In this document: positions 20,452 to 29,210 of the stretch, piece by piece
Layout: every line of letters begins with the position of its first letter
Numbering within the stretch: the first letter of the stretch is position 1
Translations under genes and position numbers: made by a program
Notes under the pieces: generated by a model
The model's database searches: none
Seen by the model: only the letters and a program-made list of their open reading frames with translations
Told to the model about the DNA's origin: nothing
Source of the DNA: Streptomyces roseus
GTDB taxonomy: Bacteria > Actinomycetota > Actinomycetes > Streptomycetales > Streptomycetaceae
DNA length: 64,000 nt
Direction of reading: 5' to 3'
Assembly (NCBI RefSeq): GCF_001044425.1
Contig: NZ_LFML01000060.1
Span: 1 to 64,000, forward strand

Positions 20452-21813
20452 ATGCCGGGTGTGAGCAGCATCCACACCACCCTCCTCCGTACCGCCCGTG
20501 GGGCCTCGGCCAGGCTTCTGGCCGGCTTCACAGCGCTGGCCGTCGCCGAGCTGACCGCCGGTCTGGTGCGGCCGGCCGCCGGGCCGGTGACGGTGGTCGG
20601 CGGCGCGGTCATCGACCGGACACCCGCGGGGGTGAAGGACTTCGCGATCGCACGTTCGGGGAGAACGACAAGATCGTCCTCCAGGGCGGGATCCTGCTCC
20701 TGCCGGCACTCTTCGCGGTCGTCCTGGGAGTCGTGTCGCTGCGGTACCGGCGTGCGGGGGCGGCGGGGGTCCTGGTGTTCGGGGTCGTCGGCGCGGCCGC
20801 GGCCCTGAGCAGGCCCGATTCCGCGGGCGTCGGCGACGCGCTCCCCTCCGTCGTGGGCGCCCTCGCGGCCGCGGCCGTCCTGTACGGCCTGGCCGGCAAA
20901 GCCGCCTCCGTCGGCTCCACTTCGGGTGACACGGGCACCGGGAGCGGCTGGAGTCGACGGGGGTTCCTCACCACGGCGGCCGTGACCGCCGCTGCCGCCA
21001 CCGGAGCCGGGGTGGCCGGTCGGGCTCTGTCCGGGCGGCGCGGCCTCCCGCAACAGCCTCGCGCTGCCCGCTCCCGCCTCACCGGCGCCCGCCGTCCCGG
21101 CTTCGGCGCGGCCGGGTATCGCGGGCATCAGCTCCTTCACCACACCCGCTCGGGACTTCTACCGGGTCGACACCGCCCTCGTCGTACCCGGGATCGACGC
21201 CGGCGCCTGGCGGCTGCGGATCCGGGGGAAGGGCGTCACCCGGCCCCGCAGTTACACCTTCGCGGAACTGCTGGCCCGGCCGCTGATCGAGCGTGACATC
21301 ACCCTGACGTGCGTGTCCAACGAGGTGGGCGGTTTCTACGTCGGAACCGCCCGCCGGCTCGGGGTCCCTCTGGCCGGCCTGCTCGCGGAATGCGGTGTCC
21401 GGGCGCCGTCGAAGGGCGGCGGGGCCGACCAGTTGGTGGCCCGCTCCGTGGACGGAATGACCCTTGGATCCCCCGTCGAGGACGTGATGGACGGGCGCGA
21501 CGCGATGCTCGCCGTCGGCATGAACGGCGAGCCGCTGCCCTTCGCGCACGGCTACCCCGTCCGGATGGTCGTACCGGGCCTGTACGGCTACGTGTCCGCC
21601 TGCAAGTGGATCACCGAGATCGAGCTGACGACGTTCGACGCCTACGACCCGTACCGGGTCAAGCGGAAGTGGGCGCCGCGGGCGCCGATCAAGACGCAAT
21701 CGCGGATCGACCGCGCCACCGACGGCACCGCGGCGGTGCAGACCGAGGAACGCGCGCGGACGATCCCCGACGGTGCGAGCGGCCGGCACAGCGTCTTCGT
21801 CACCGTCCCCTGA
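20452..21813 (+). pseudogene. Frameshifted sulfite-oxidase-like membrane oxidoreductase
   Basis: Together the pieces make one protein: an N-terminal block of membrane helices (about residues 8-170), a twin-arginine-like segment (GWSRRGFLTTAAVTAAAATG) and a molybdopterin domain with ITLTCVSNEVGG, whose Cys would bind molybdenum. The domain ends in VPGLYGYVSACKWITEIEL. The frame changes twice. Near 20649 one base is missing (ATC-GC-ACG where ATC-CGC-ACG restores DFAIRTFGEN). Near 21042 one base is extra, restoring the first frame. About 395 bases between are read in another frame, and without correction translation stops at 20808. It is either a pseudogene or two sequence errors. ATG 20452 follows GGAGG closely; GTG 20461 is an alternative. 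Confidence 0.75.
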
Positions 21814-21867
21814 GACCACCGGACCGCCGACGGGCCGGGGGGCGCGTCGAGATCGGATCATGTAGGG

Positions 21868-22398
21868 ATGGACCACTCCTCATCTGTGCCACCGACAGCG
21901 GTGCGCCTCACGCGATACACGAAGATCGAGCAGGCGGAAATCCTCGGCGAGGGGGCCGATCCGTTCGGCGTCGCCGACACCGGCTTGGCATGGCTGCCCA
22001 AGAACGAGCACTTCGGCATCAGGCTGGAGGGCCGGCTCGTGGCGCATACGGGCCTGCTCCGGCTGCCCATGTCGGTCGGTGGCGCCGAGGTCGAGGTGGT
22101 GGGGGTCGGCGGGGTGGCCGTCGCAGCGGACGTACGCGGACGGGGACTCGCCCGCCTCGTCATGGCCGCGGCCCTCGACCACGCCCGGACGATGGGCCCC
22201 CGGCACGGACTCCTCTTCTGCCGACCGCCGCTCGTCGCCCTGTACCGGCGACTGGGCTGGCGGGTGCTGGACCAGGACGTCAGCGTGGAACAGGAGGAAG
22301 GTCCCGTGATCATGCCGTTGCGCACCATGTGGACACCGCTGCACGAGGACGCGGACTGGCCCCCCGGAGCGGTACGACTCCTCTCGTACCCCATGTGA
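21868..22398 (+). CDS. GNAT acetyltransferase
   Basis: A 176-aa GNAT-type protein. The acetyl-CoA binding core reads 'VGVGGVAVAADVRGRGLARL' (V-x-x-x-x-RGxGLA), with ARTMGPRHGLLFCRPPLVAL and YRRLGWRVLD after it, as in aminoglycoside- and histone-type acetyltransferase homologs. The middle contains LRLPMSVGGAEVEVVGVGG typical of beta-4. The substrate cannot be predicted. It is a single gene after the broken oxidoreductase. Confidence 0.8.
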   Translation: MDHSSSVPPTAVRLTRYTKIEQAEILGEGADPFGVADTGLAWLPKNEHFGIRLEGRLVAHTGLLRLPMSVGGAEVEVVGVGGVAVAADVRGRGLARLVMAAALDHARTMGPRHGLLFCRPPLVALYRRLGWRVLDQDVSVEQEEGPVIMPLRTMWTPLHEDADWPPGAVRLLSYPM

Positions 22399-22484
22399 CG
22401 CAGGACCCCGCACGACGTGCCCGCGCGCTCATGATCCGGCCCGCCCGGGGCACACGGTCGGCACCCACCGGAAAGGAGCCCTCC

Positions 22485-22667
22485 ATGCTGGGCATCGCCG
22501 CCGCAGTCCTGTTCTTCATCGCCTTCCTCATCAACGCCGCCCACATCGCCACCAACGACGTCCTGAGTTCGACCAACTTCATGCTGATCGGTCTCGCCGC
22601 ACTCGCCCTGCACGTCGCCGGCATAGGCAGCGCGCGGCCCGCCCGCGGCTGGGGCCGCCGACGCTGA
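22485..22667 (+). CDS. Small two-helix membrane protein
   Basis: A 60-aa protein, MLGIAAAVLFFIAFLINAAH followed by a short loop and a second hydrophobic helix (FMLIGLAALALHVAGIG), with an Arg-rich tail. AAAGGAG stands seven bases before the ATG, giving a good translation start. Such tiny two-helix proteins are frequent in Streptomyces; function unknown. Confidence 0.7.
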   Translation: MLGIAAAVLFFIAFLINAAHIATNDVLSSTNFMLIGLAALALHVAGIGSARPARGWGRRR

Positions 22668-22946
22668 CGGCCGAGGGGTGACATCGCCCGCGGAACACGG
22701 CCGTGTGGCGGGGGGGTTTCGCAGGTCGGTGATGACGCCCTGCCGGGCGGTCGCGGCCGGTCCGATACGTCACGAGGATGTCCCCGATGCCGGGCCCCAC
22801 CGGGAGGTGCAGCCTGCGGTTCGGCCATCAGGTCGTACCGGTCGGCAGGCCTGCGGCAGTCTGCTCCGCCGCCCTTGAGAGTGTTTGGAAGACGACATCG
22901 GGGCATCCACACAACTCAGCCTTAGCCAGCCGACAGGAGACAGCAA

Positions 22947-23255
22947 GTGACCACCTACGTCATCACCGTGCCCGGCACGTTCCTGACGGACGTCGACGAC
23001 GCAGCACGCTCGAAGCTGGCACGGAAGCTGGCTTCGCACCACACCGACCTGAGCGAGACCGAGGACGTGGAGCTGCTCACGGTCCACGAGGGGGGCACCT
23101 TCTCCGTCCGGCTCGAGGTCGAGGCCTCGGACCGGGCCGCGGCCGAGGACAGCGCCGTCCACCTGCTGGCCGGGGCCCTCGGGGAGCTGGGGCTGACGGA
23201 GAAGGAGGCACCCCTGGGACCGCCGGCGGTCACCGGTGTCGACGGCGAATCCTGA
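22947..23255 (+). CDS. Conserved hypothetical protein
   Basis: A 102-aa protein of predicted alpha/beta make-up with an acidic centre (SETEDVELLTVHEGGTFSVR). GTG start with AGGAGA six bases upstream. No domain recognised; no membrane segment or signal peptide. The short gapless pattern of beta strands (YVITVPGTF, FSVRLEVEA) and a C-terminal helix suggests a ferredoxin-like fold; this is a guess. Confidence 0.65.
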   Translation: MTTYVITVPGTFLTDVDDAARSKLARKLASHHTDLSETEDVELLTVHEGGTFSVRLEVEASDRAAAEDSAVHLLAGALGELGLTEKEAPLGPPAVTGVDGES

Positions 23256-23438
23256 CCGCGCCCACCCGGCTCGGGGTTCGGGCACGGGCTCGCGTGCGAG
23301 CTCGCTGACCGCATCCGGCCCCGTGCGGGGCGTCGTTCGCCCTTCCCCCACCCGCCCGTCGGCGTGGGGGGCCGGGGACGAAGCACCTCCCCTTCGATCC
23401 CGCGCCCCCAGGGCATCACGCGGCGGAGCGGACCTTTC

Positions 23439-23492
23439 TCGTCTCATTGACGATATGAGCGCCCATCCATTATCGTCGCATCGACGAAATGA
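23439..23492. promoter_or_regulatory. Duplicated palindromic operator before SPFH gene
   Basis: Two copies of TCGTCNCATNGACGANATGA lie at 23439-23458 and 23473-23492, 34 bases apart. Each contains inverted arms TCGTC/GACGA around a five-base centre. The region is AT-rich for this genome and ends 12 bases before the ATG, so it likely overlaps the promoter or leader. No regulator gene is adjacent. Confidence 0.6.
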
Positions 23493-23504
23493 AGGGGGTT
23501 CGCC

Positions 23505-24518
23505 ATGGCCGACATCATTCGGCGCTTCGGCTGGCGTCATCTGCGCTCCGCACCCACCGCTCACATCCGCCACCACAAACGCGGCCGGCTCGTCCACGAC
23601 GGCCGGGGGCTCAGCTTCTGGTACCGGTCGCTGTCGGCGGCGCTGTCCGAAGTGCCGGTCGACGACCGGGAGCTGGCCATGGCCTTCCACGCCCGGACGG
23701 CCGACTTCCAGGACGTCACCGTCCAGGCCACCGTGACCTACCGGATCAGCGGACCGGCCGAGGCGGCGGACCGGCTCGACTTCTCCGTCGACCCGGACAC
23801 CGGGAGCTGGCGCGGCGCCCCCTTGGAGCAGATCGCCACCCTTCTCACCGAGACGGCGCAGCAGCACTCGCTGGACGTCTTGGCCCGGACCCCGCTGGCC
23901 GTCGCCCTGGTGGACGGCGTCACCTCCGTGCGTCAGCGGGTCGCAGACGGCCTCGCGGCCGAACCCCGGCTGCCGGACACCGGCATCGAGGTGGTGGCCG
24001 TACGCGTCGTGGCGATCCGCCCCGAGGCCGAGGTGGAGCGCGCCCTGCGCACCCCGGCCCGCGAACAGATCCAGCAGGAGGCGGACCGGGCCACGTACGA
24101 GCGGCGGGCCGTCGCCGTCGAGCGGGAGCGCGCCATCGCCGAGAACGAACTGGCCAGCCAGATCGAACTGGCCAGGCGAGAGGAGCAGTTGGTCGAGCAG
24201 AGGGGCATCAACACCCGCCGCGAGGCCGAGGAGAAGGCCGCGGCGGACGGCGTACGGACCGAGGCCGAGGCGGCGCGCAAGGTCCGCCTGGCCCACGCGG
24301 ACGCCGAGGCGGAGCGCGAGACGGGTGCGGCGCGCGCCGAGGCCCGGGCCGCCTGGCTGCGGGTGCACGGCGAGGCCGACCCGAGCACGCTGCACGCCAT
24401 GGCGGTGACCCGGCTGGCGGAGAACCTGCCGCGGATCGAGAGCATCGCCCTCTCCCCGGACGTGCTCAGCGGGCTCCTCACCCGGCTCGGGCGTCCGCAA
24501 GGCGGAGCGGGCTCGTGA
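23505..24518 (+). CDS. SPFH/Band 7 domain protein
   Basis: A 337-aa protein. Residues 20-190 look like an SPFH/prohibitin domain ('RGRLVHDGRGLSFWYRSLSA', VTVQATVTYRISGPAEAADR). Residues 190-290 are a long charged coiled coil rich in Glu/Ala/Arg, as in flotillins, and the end returns to helix. It lacks an N-terminal membrane anchor, so it would associate peripherally or oligomerise in the cytosol. The stop overlaps the next start (GTGA), so it is coupled to the NAD-kinase-like gene. AAGGGGG is about eight bases before the ATG. It may build a membrane-linked scaffold for its partner. Confidence 0.85.
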   Translation: MADIIRRFGWRHLRSAPTAHIRHHKRGRLVHDGRGLSFWYRSLSAALSEVPVDDRELAMAFHARTADFQDVTVQATVTYRISGPAEAADRLDFSVDPDTGSWRGAPLEQIATLLTETAQQHSLDVLARTPLAVALVDGVTSVRQRVADGLAAEPRLPDTGIEVVAVRVVAIRPEAEVERALRTPAREQIQQEADRATYERRAVAVERERAIAENELASQIELARREEQLVEQRGINTRREAEEKAAADGVRTEAEAARKVRLAHADAEAERETGAARAEARAAWLRVHGEADPSTLHAMAVTRLAENLPRIESIALSPDVLSGLLTRLGRPQGGAGS

Positions 24519-25414
24519 GCCTGGCCCCGCGGGCGGTGCTCGTACACCGCAGGACCGAGTACGAGGAACTGCTCACGCGGCACGGGACACACGGGCAGGC
24601 CGCCTTCTTCCTCTCCAGCCGGGGCCGGTCGATCGACGAGGTGGTCCGCCGCCACGACCGCACGCAGCAGGCGCTGCGGGAGGTGGCGGCGGCGGTGCCC
24701 CTCACCTGGCGCAGCTCCCGGGTGGAGCGGGCGGACCTGGACCGTTTCCTGTTCGCCCCGCAGGACGTGGTGGTCGTGGTCGGCCAGGACGGGTTGGTCG
24801 CCAACACCGCCAAGTACCTGGGCGGGCAGCCGGTGGTGGGCATCGACACCGACCCGGGGCGCAATCCGGGGGTCCTGGTCCGTCACCGGTGCGCCGACAC
24901 GGCCGCCCTGCTGCGCGCCGCGACGGCCGGCGGAGGCCGGACGGAGGAGCTCACCATGGTCGAGGCAGTCGCCGACGACACCCAGCGCCTCCTCGCGCTG
25001 AACGAGATCTACCTGGGCCCGCCCGGCCACCAGACCGCCCGCTACCGTCTGGGCCCCGACGGGGAGAGCGACCCGGGCGAGGCCCAGGCGTCCTCCGGAG
25101 TGCTGGTGGGCACCGGCACGGGCGCCACCGGCTGGCTTCGGTCCCTGTGGCTGGAGCGCGGCAGCACCGCCGAGCTGCCCGCGCCGTGCGAGGCGCGGCT
25201 CCTGTGGTTCGTACGCGAGGCCTGGCCCTCGCCCGCGACCGGAACGACGCGGGTCGCCGGCGAGCTCGGGCGGGGGCAGGGACTGCGCCTGACCGTGGAA
25301 TCGGACCGGGTCGTGGTCTTCGGAGACGGGATGGAAGCCGACGCCCTGGAACTGACCTGGGGTCAGAGCGTCCGGCTGGGCATCGCGGAAACCTCGCTGC
25401 GCCTGGTCGCCTGA
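24515..25414 (+). CDS. NAD kinase-like protein partnered with SPFH
   Basis: About 299 aa. The central part resembles the NAD kinase fold. The usual GGDGT motif is VVVVGQDGLVANTAKYL, with the key Asp kept but GG and T altered. LLALNEIYLGPP replaces the NE motif, and SGVLVGTGTGATGWLRSLWL matches the TGSTAY region. Family enzymes phosphorylate NAD with ATP, but the altered first motif makes activity uncertain; a nucleotide-sensing role is possible. GTG start overlapping the SPFH stop. SPFH plus NAD-kinase-like pairs recur in other bacteria, which supports a shared function. Confidence 0.75.
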   Translation: MSLAPRAVLVHRRTEYEELLTRHGTHGQAAFFLSSRGRSIDEVVRRHDRTQQALREVAAAVPLTWRSSRVERADLDRFLFAPQDVVVVVGQDGLVANTAKYLGGQPVVGIDTDPGRNPGVLVRHRCADTAALLRAATAGGGRTEELTMVEAVADDTQRLLALNEIYLGPPGHQTARYRLGPDGESDPGEAQASSGVLVGTGTGATGWLRSLWLERGSTAELPAPCEARLLWFVREAWPSPATGTTRVAGELGRGQGLRLTVESDRVVVFGDGMEADALELTWGQSVRLGIAETSLRLVA

Positions 25415-25647
25415 GCCTGCCGCGGCACGCTCCGCGCGCTCGGGCAAGCGGCCGGGCGTGTTCCGGCGCAACGATTCCCCAGTTCGTGAGGCGGGGACAC
25501 GATGTGCGCCCGAAGTGGGGGCGGACCGTCGTGTCTGCCGCCTCTCCTCGAACACTGCACCGAGTATGGGCACGTCGGGTCGGGCCGCTCGGTCCGTACG
25601 AATCGGAGTCAGGCGATGGTGCACGACGTGGCGGAAGCAGGCGGGCG

Positions 25648-26877
25648 GTGACGGCGGGGGATGGGGGCCCGGCGGTGCTGCAGGGGCTGGGGCCCGTTCT
25701 CGCGTGGATTCTTCGGCGCTCCCACAACGCGTCGGCCGCGCAGATGGCCGGTCTGATCAGTGAGGGGGCGCGGGGGCTCGGGCTCGTGGGGACGCGGCTG
25801 TACCTCTCGGACGTCCAGCAGCTCAGACTCGTCCCACTGCCTCAGCACGGCCTCCAGGCCGTGGAGGACCGGGGCTTCGAGATCGACGGCTCGCTCGCCG
25901 GGCTGGCGTACCGCACCGAGCGCGTCCAGAGCGCGCCGAACGAGGACTGCGCCTGGTTTCCGATGGTGGACGGTGTCGAGCGGATCGGCGTCATGCAGGC
26001 GATCGGCCTCGGGCACGGGGCCGCGGACGGCCTGCTGGAGGCGGGCCAGGCCCTGGCGAGCCTGGCGGCCCTGCTGGTGGTGTCCAAGTCCTCGCACCAC
26101 GACCTGCTCGTCCTGACCGAGCGGACACGCCCGATGACGTTGCAGGCGGAACTGCTGTGGGCGTTCCTGCCGCCGCGGACCATCGGCATCACCAGTGCGA
26201 CGTCGTCGGCGGTGCTGGAGCCCGCGTACAACATCGGGGGCGATGCCTTCGACCACAATTTCATCGACGGGGTCCTGCACGTGAGCCTCGTCGATGCGAT
26301 GGGGCACGACCTGGCCTCCGGAGGGGCCAGCGCCGCCGCGCTGGCCGCGTGCCGTTTCGTACGGCGTTCGGGCGGCACCCTCGCGGACATCGTCTCCACC
26401 GTCGACCGCACCCTGGCGGACTGGATTCCCGATCGGCTCATGACCGCCGTCGTCGCCGAGCTCGACACCCGGCACGGTGACTTCGCGTGGATCAACTGCG
26501 CCCATCCGCCACCGCTCCTGCTCCGCGAGGGCCGCGTCGTGCACCGGGCCCTCGAACGCACGGCCCATCTCCCCCTCGGCTTCGGCTACCACGTCTCGAA
26601 GCCCCCCGTCCAGGAGCACGTCCGCCTCCAACCCGGCGACCGCGTCCTCATGTACAGCGACGGCGTCACCGAAGCCCGCTCTCCCGACGGGAGCCTCTTC
26701 GGCGAACAGCGCCTCGCCGACGCGGTCATCCGCTCCATCGCCTCGGGCGAGAGCGCCCCGGAAGCACTGCGCCGTCTCGTCCAGAGCCTCCTCACCCGCC
26801 GGCAGCACCGTCTCCGTGACGACGCGACCATCGTGTTGGCGGAGTGGCATCCCCCTTCCGACCGGATCACGGGATGA
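25648..26877 (+). CDS. GAF-PP2C (SpoIIE) phosphatase
   Basis: About 409 aa with a short GAF-like N-terminal part (about residues 20-150) and a SpoIIE/PP2C phosphatase domain (about 185-400). The domain shows YNIGGDAFDHNFIDGVLHVS, VDAMGHDLASGGASAAALAA, the CAHPPPLLL motif, MYSDGVTEARSPDG and LRDDATIVLAEW. The metal-binding Asp residues in GGDxFD and DAMGH are kept. It is expected to act on a STAS-type anti-anti-sigma factor. The frame is open far upstream, but codon use is noise there; GTG at 25648 is the most credible start. A second of three such phosphatases in this window. Confidence 0.82.
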   Translation: MTAGDGGPAVLQGLGPVLAWILRRSHNASAAQMAGLISEGARGLGLVGTRLYLSDVQQLRLVPLPQHGLQAVEDRGFEIDGSLAGLAYRTERVQSAPNEDCAWFPMVDGVERIGVMQAIGLGHGAADGLLEAGQALASLAALLVVSKSSHHDLLVLTERTRPMTLQAELLWAFLPPRTIGITSATSSAVLEPAYNIGGDAFDHNFIDGVLHVSLVDAMGHDLASGGASAAALAACRFVRRSGGTLADIVSTVDRTLADWIPDRLMTAVVAELDTRHGDFAWINCAHPPPLLLREGRVVHRALERTAHLPLGFGYHVSKPPVQEHVRLQPGDRVLMYSDGVTEARSPDGSLFGEQRLADAVIRSIASGESAPEALRRLVQSLLTRRQHRLRDDATIVLAEWHPPSDRITG

Positions 26878-26978
26878 GGGGGAAGCGGCAGGCGCCCGCG
26901 CGGCCGGTACGACCGCGGTCTCGGCCGGGGCGGGGATCGCGGTGTACCCGCGTCGCGATCCCCTCGCCCGGGACCGGG

Positions 26979-27320
26979 TCAGCCTGCGTAGTACTTGCTG
27001 ATCTCCTGGCGGTAGTCCGGGTCGCGCAGGTGGTTGTCGCGGTGGAATTCCGGCGCGGCCTTGATCTGCTCCTTGGTGCGCTCCAGGTGGACGGTCTTGT
27101 TCTCGCTGTCCACGCGCAGGATGGTCCCCGCCGGGATCAGGACCTCCTTGCCGAAGATCCATACCCCGGTGTCCACCACGATGTAGGCGTCGGAGACCTC
27201 GTTGGAGTGCTTGTCGACCTTGCCGATGTGGCCGTCCGCGGCCTCCACGCGGTAGCCGGTCAGGTCCTCGCCCGTCGGGTGGATGATGCCGGAACGGTAG
27301 GCCCACATGTCGTCGGTCAT
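26979..27320 (-). CDS. PRC-barrel domain protein
   Basis: A 113-aa paralog of the protein at 2158-2526. It shares LTGYRVEAADGHIGKVDKHS, a sequence continuing NEVSDAYIVVDTGVWIFGKE, and the tail APEFHRDNHLRDPDYRQEIS. A clear GAAGGAG lies eight bases before the ATG. Convergent with the PP2C gene. PRC barrels bind partner proteins or RNA; this subgroup has no assigned role. Confidence 0.87.
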   Translation of the reverse strand: MTDDMWAYRSGIIHPTGEDLTGYRVEAADGHIGKVDKHSNEVSDAYIVVDTGVWIFGKEVLIPAGTILRVDSENKTVHLERTKEQIKAAPEFHRDNHLRDPDYRQEISKYYAG

Positions 27321-27415
27321 GCCGAATCTCCTTCACGGTGTCGTCGATGTGCGTCTGTCGCGCACCGTCCCGCCTGCCCCACGCTCCGGACTCCACACGT
27401 CCGCTCCCGGAAGCG

Positions 27416-27460
27416 AACGGACGGAGCGGACCGAGCGGACCGAGCGGACCGAACGGACCG
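27416..27460. repeat. 9-bp tandem repeat, five units
   Basis: Five consecutive units close to AGCGGACCG (AACGGACGG, then three exact AGCGGACCG, then AACGGACCG). It lies in the divergent region between the PRC-barrel and photolyase-like genes. Confidence 0.85.
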
Positions 27461-27597
27461 CAGGCCCCGCCCACGGCGGTCGGGAGCGGCAGGCGCGAGG
27501 GTCGGACGCATACTTTCGACCGGTTTCAGCATCCATCGCGCCGATGAGGACGGAACTGGTTGCAGCAATTCGACGCCGGGGACCGAGGAGACCGCCC

Positions 27598-29088
27598 ATG
27601 ACCGTCCCGCACTGGCTGTTCGGTGACCAGCTCGGGCCGCATTTCCTGCCCACCGGGTCCGACGGGCCCGTGGTGATGATCGAAGCCCGCTCCGTCCTGC
27701 GACGACGCCGCTTCCACCGGGCCAAAGCGCACCTGGTGCTGTCCGCGATGCGCCACCGCGCCGCGGAACTCGGCGACCGCGTCCGCTACGTCCGGGCGGA
27801 GACCTACCGCGAGGGGCTGCGCGAGGCCGTCGGTGACGCTCCGGTGACCGTGCACCACCCGACCTCGTACGCGGCGCTGCGGCTGGTGGAGTCGCTGGAC
27901 TCCGTGACCGTGCTGCCGGCGCGCGGGTTCCTCGTCGGGCACGACGAGTTCCGCGCCTGGGCCGACGGGCACGGCGGACGAGGGCTGCGGCAGGAGGACT
28001 TCTACCGCTGGGTGCGGCATTCGCACGACCTGTTGATGGACGGTGACCGTCCGGTGGGAGGCCGGTGGAACCACGACCACGACAACCGCGAAGCCCCGCC
28101 CAAGGGGGCACGGACCCTCGGCTCCCCCGCGCCCTACCGGCCGAGGGAGGACGAGATCGACGAGGAGGTGCGCGCCGATCTCGACCGGTGGGAGCGCGAC
28201 GGCTCCGTCGCCTTCGTGGGCGCGGACGGCCCCCGCATGTTCCCGGCCTCCCGGCGGGAGGCGCTGGCGGCGCTGCGCCGCTTCGTGGAGCACCGGCTCG
28301 CCGCCTTCGGTCCGTACGAGGACGCGATGCTGGCGCAGGACCCGGTGATGAGCCACAGCCTGCTCTCCTCCTCGCTCAACCTCGGCCTGTTGGACCCGGC
28401 CGAGTGTGTGGAGCGGGCGGAGGGCGCATGGCGGGCGGGCCGGGCTCCGGTCAACAGCGTCGAGGGCTTCGTGCGCCAGGTCGCGGGGTGGCGCGAGTAC
28501 GTGTGGCAGCTGTACTGGTACTTCGGCCGGGAGTACCGGCACAGCAACGTCCTGCGGCACCACGAGCCGCTCCCGGACTGGTTCCTGGAGCTGGACGCGG
28601 ACGCGGTGCGGGCACGCTGCCTGTCCACGGCCCTGGCCCAGGTGAGGGACACCGGATGGACGCACCACATCCCCCGGCTGATGCTGCTCGGCAGTTACGC
28701 CTTGCAACGGGGCTGGGATCCGGAGGCGGTGACGGACTGGTTCCACCGCTGCTTCGTGGACGGCTACGACTGGGTGATGGTCCCCAACGTGGTCGGCATG
28801 TCGCAGTACGCCGACGGTGGGCGCATGACCACCAAGCCGTACACCTCCGGCGGTTCTTATGTGAACCGCATGAGCGACCTGTGCGGGGGGTGCGTCTACC
28901 GGCCCGGCGAACGGACCGGTGACCGGGCCTGCCCTTACACCGCCGGGTACTGGGCCTTCCTGCACCGGCACCGGGCCCGTCTGGAGGGCAACCCCCGGAT
29001 GGCGCAGCCGGTCAAGGGCCTGGACCGGCTGGCCGACCTGCGGGAGGTACTGCGCCGGGAGCACGGGCGCGGCGACGGCCCGCCGTGA
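27598..29088 (+). CDS. FeS-type photolyase-related protein (FeS-BCP)
   Basis: A 496-aa protein of the 'deoxyribodipyrimidine photolyase-related' family, the iron-sulfur bacterial cryptochromes and (6-4) photolyases. It opens MTVPHWLFGDQLGPHF. Conserved features include EDFYRWVRHSHDLLMDGDRP, the FAD-region sequence NSVEGFVRQVAGWREYVWQL, IPRLMLLGSYALQRGWDP, and DWVMVPNVVGMSQYADGG. The C-terminal cysteines LCGGCVY...ACPYT have the spacing (3 and 13) of the 4Fe-4S ligands; a fourth ligand is probably the earlier RCLSTAL Cys. It likely repairs UV (6-4) photoproducts using FAD and a lumazine-type antenna, both inferred from the family. GAGGAG precedes the ATG. Confidence 0.9.
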   Translation: MTVPHWLFGDQLGPHFLPTGSDGPVVMIEARSVLRRRRFHRAKAHLVLSAMRHRAAELGDRVRYVRAETYREGLREAVGDAPVTVHHPTSYAALRLVESLDSVTVLPARGFLVGHDEFRAWADGHGGRGLRQEDFYRWVRHSHDLLMDGDRPVGGRWNHDHDNREAPPKGARTLGSPAPYRPREDEIDEEVRADLDRWERDGSVAFVGADGPRMFPASRREALAALRRFVEHRLAAFGPYEDAMLAQDPVMSHSLLSSSLNLGLLDPAECVERAEGAWRAGRAPVNSVEGFVRQVAGWREYVWQLYWYFGREYRHSNVLRHHEPLPDWFLELDADAVRARCLSTALAQVRDTGWTHHIPRLMLLGSYALQRGWDPEAVTDWFHRCFVDGYDWVMVPNVVGMSQYADGGRMTTKPYTSGGSYVNRMSDLCGGCVYRPGERTGDRACPYTAGYWAFLHRHRARLEGNPRMAQPVKGLDRLADLREVLRREHGRGDGPP

Positions 29089-29210
29089 GCGGCGCCTGCG
29101 GCTCCTTGCCACTGCCGCCGGTGCGGACGTCCTCTCCGCAGGCCCGGGGACGGGTGCGAGGAGGACGTCCTGGCGCAGCGGTCGAGGTGCCGGCGGGGTA
29201 GGGCTGCCGG

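Noticed and set aside
27416..27460. CRISPR array
   Set aside because: Units are 9 bp in direct tandem with no spacers and there are no cas genes.
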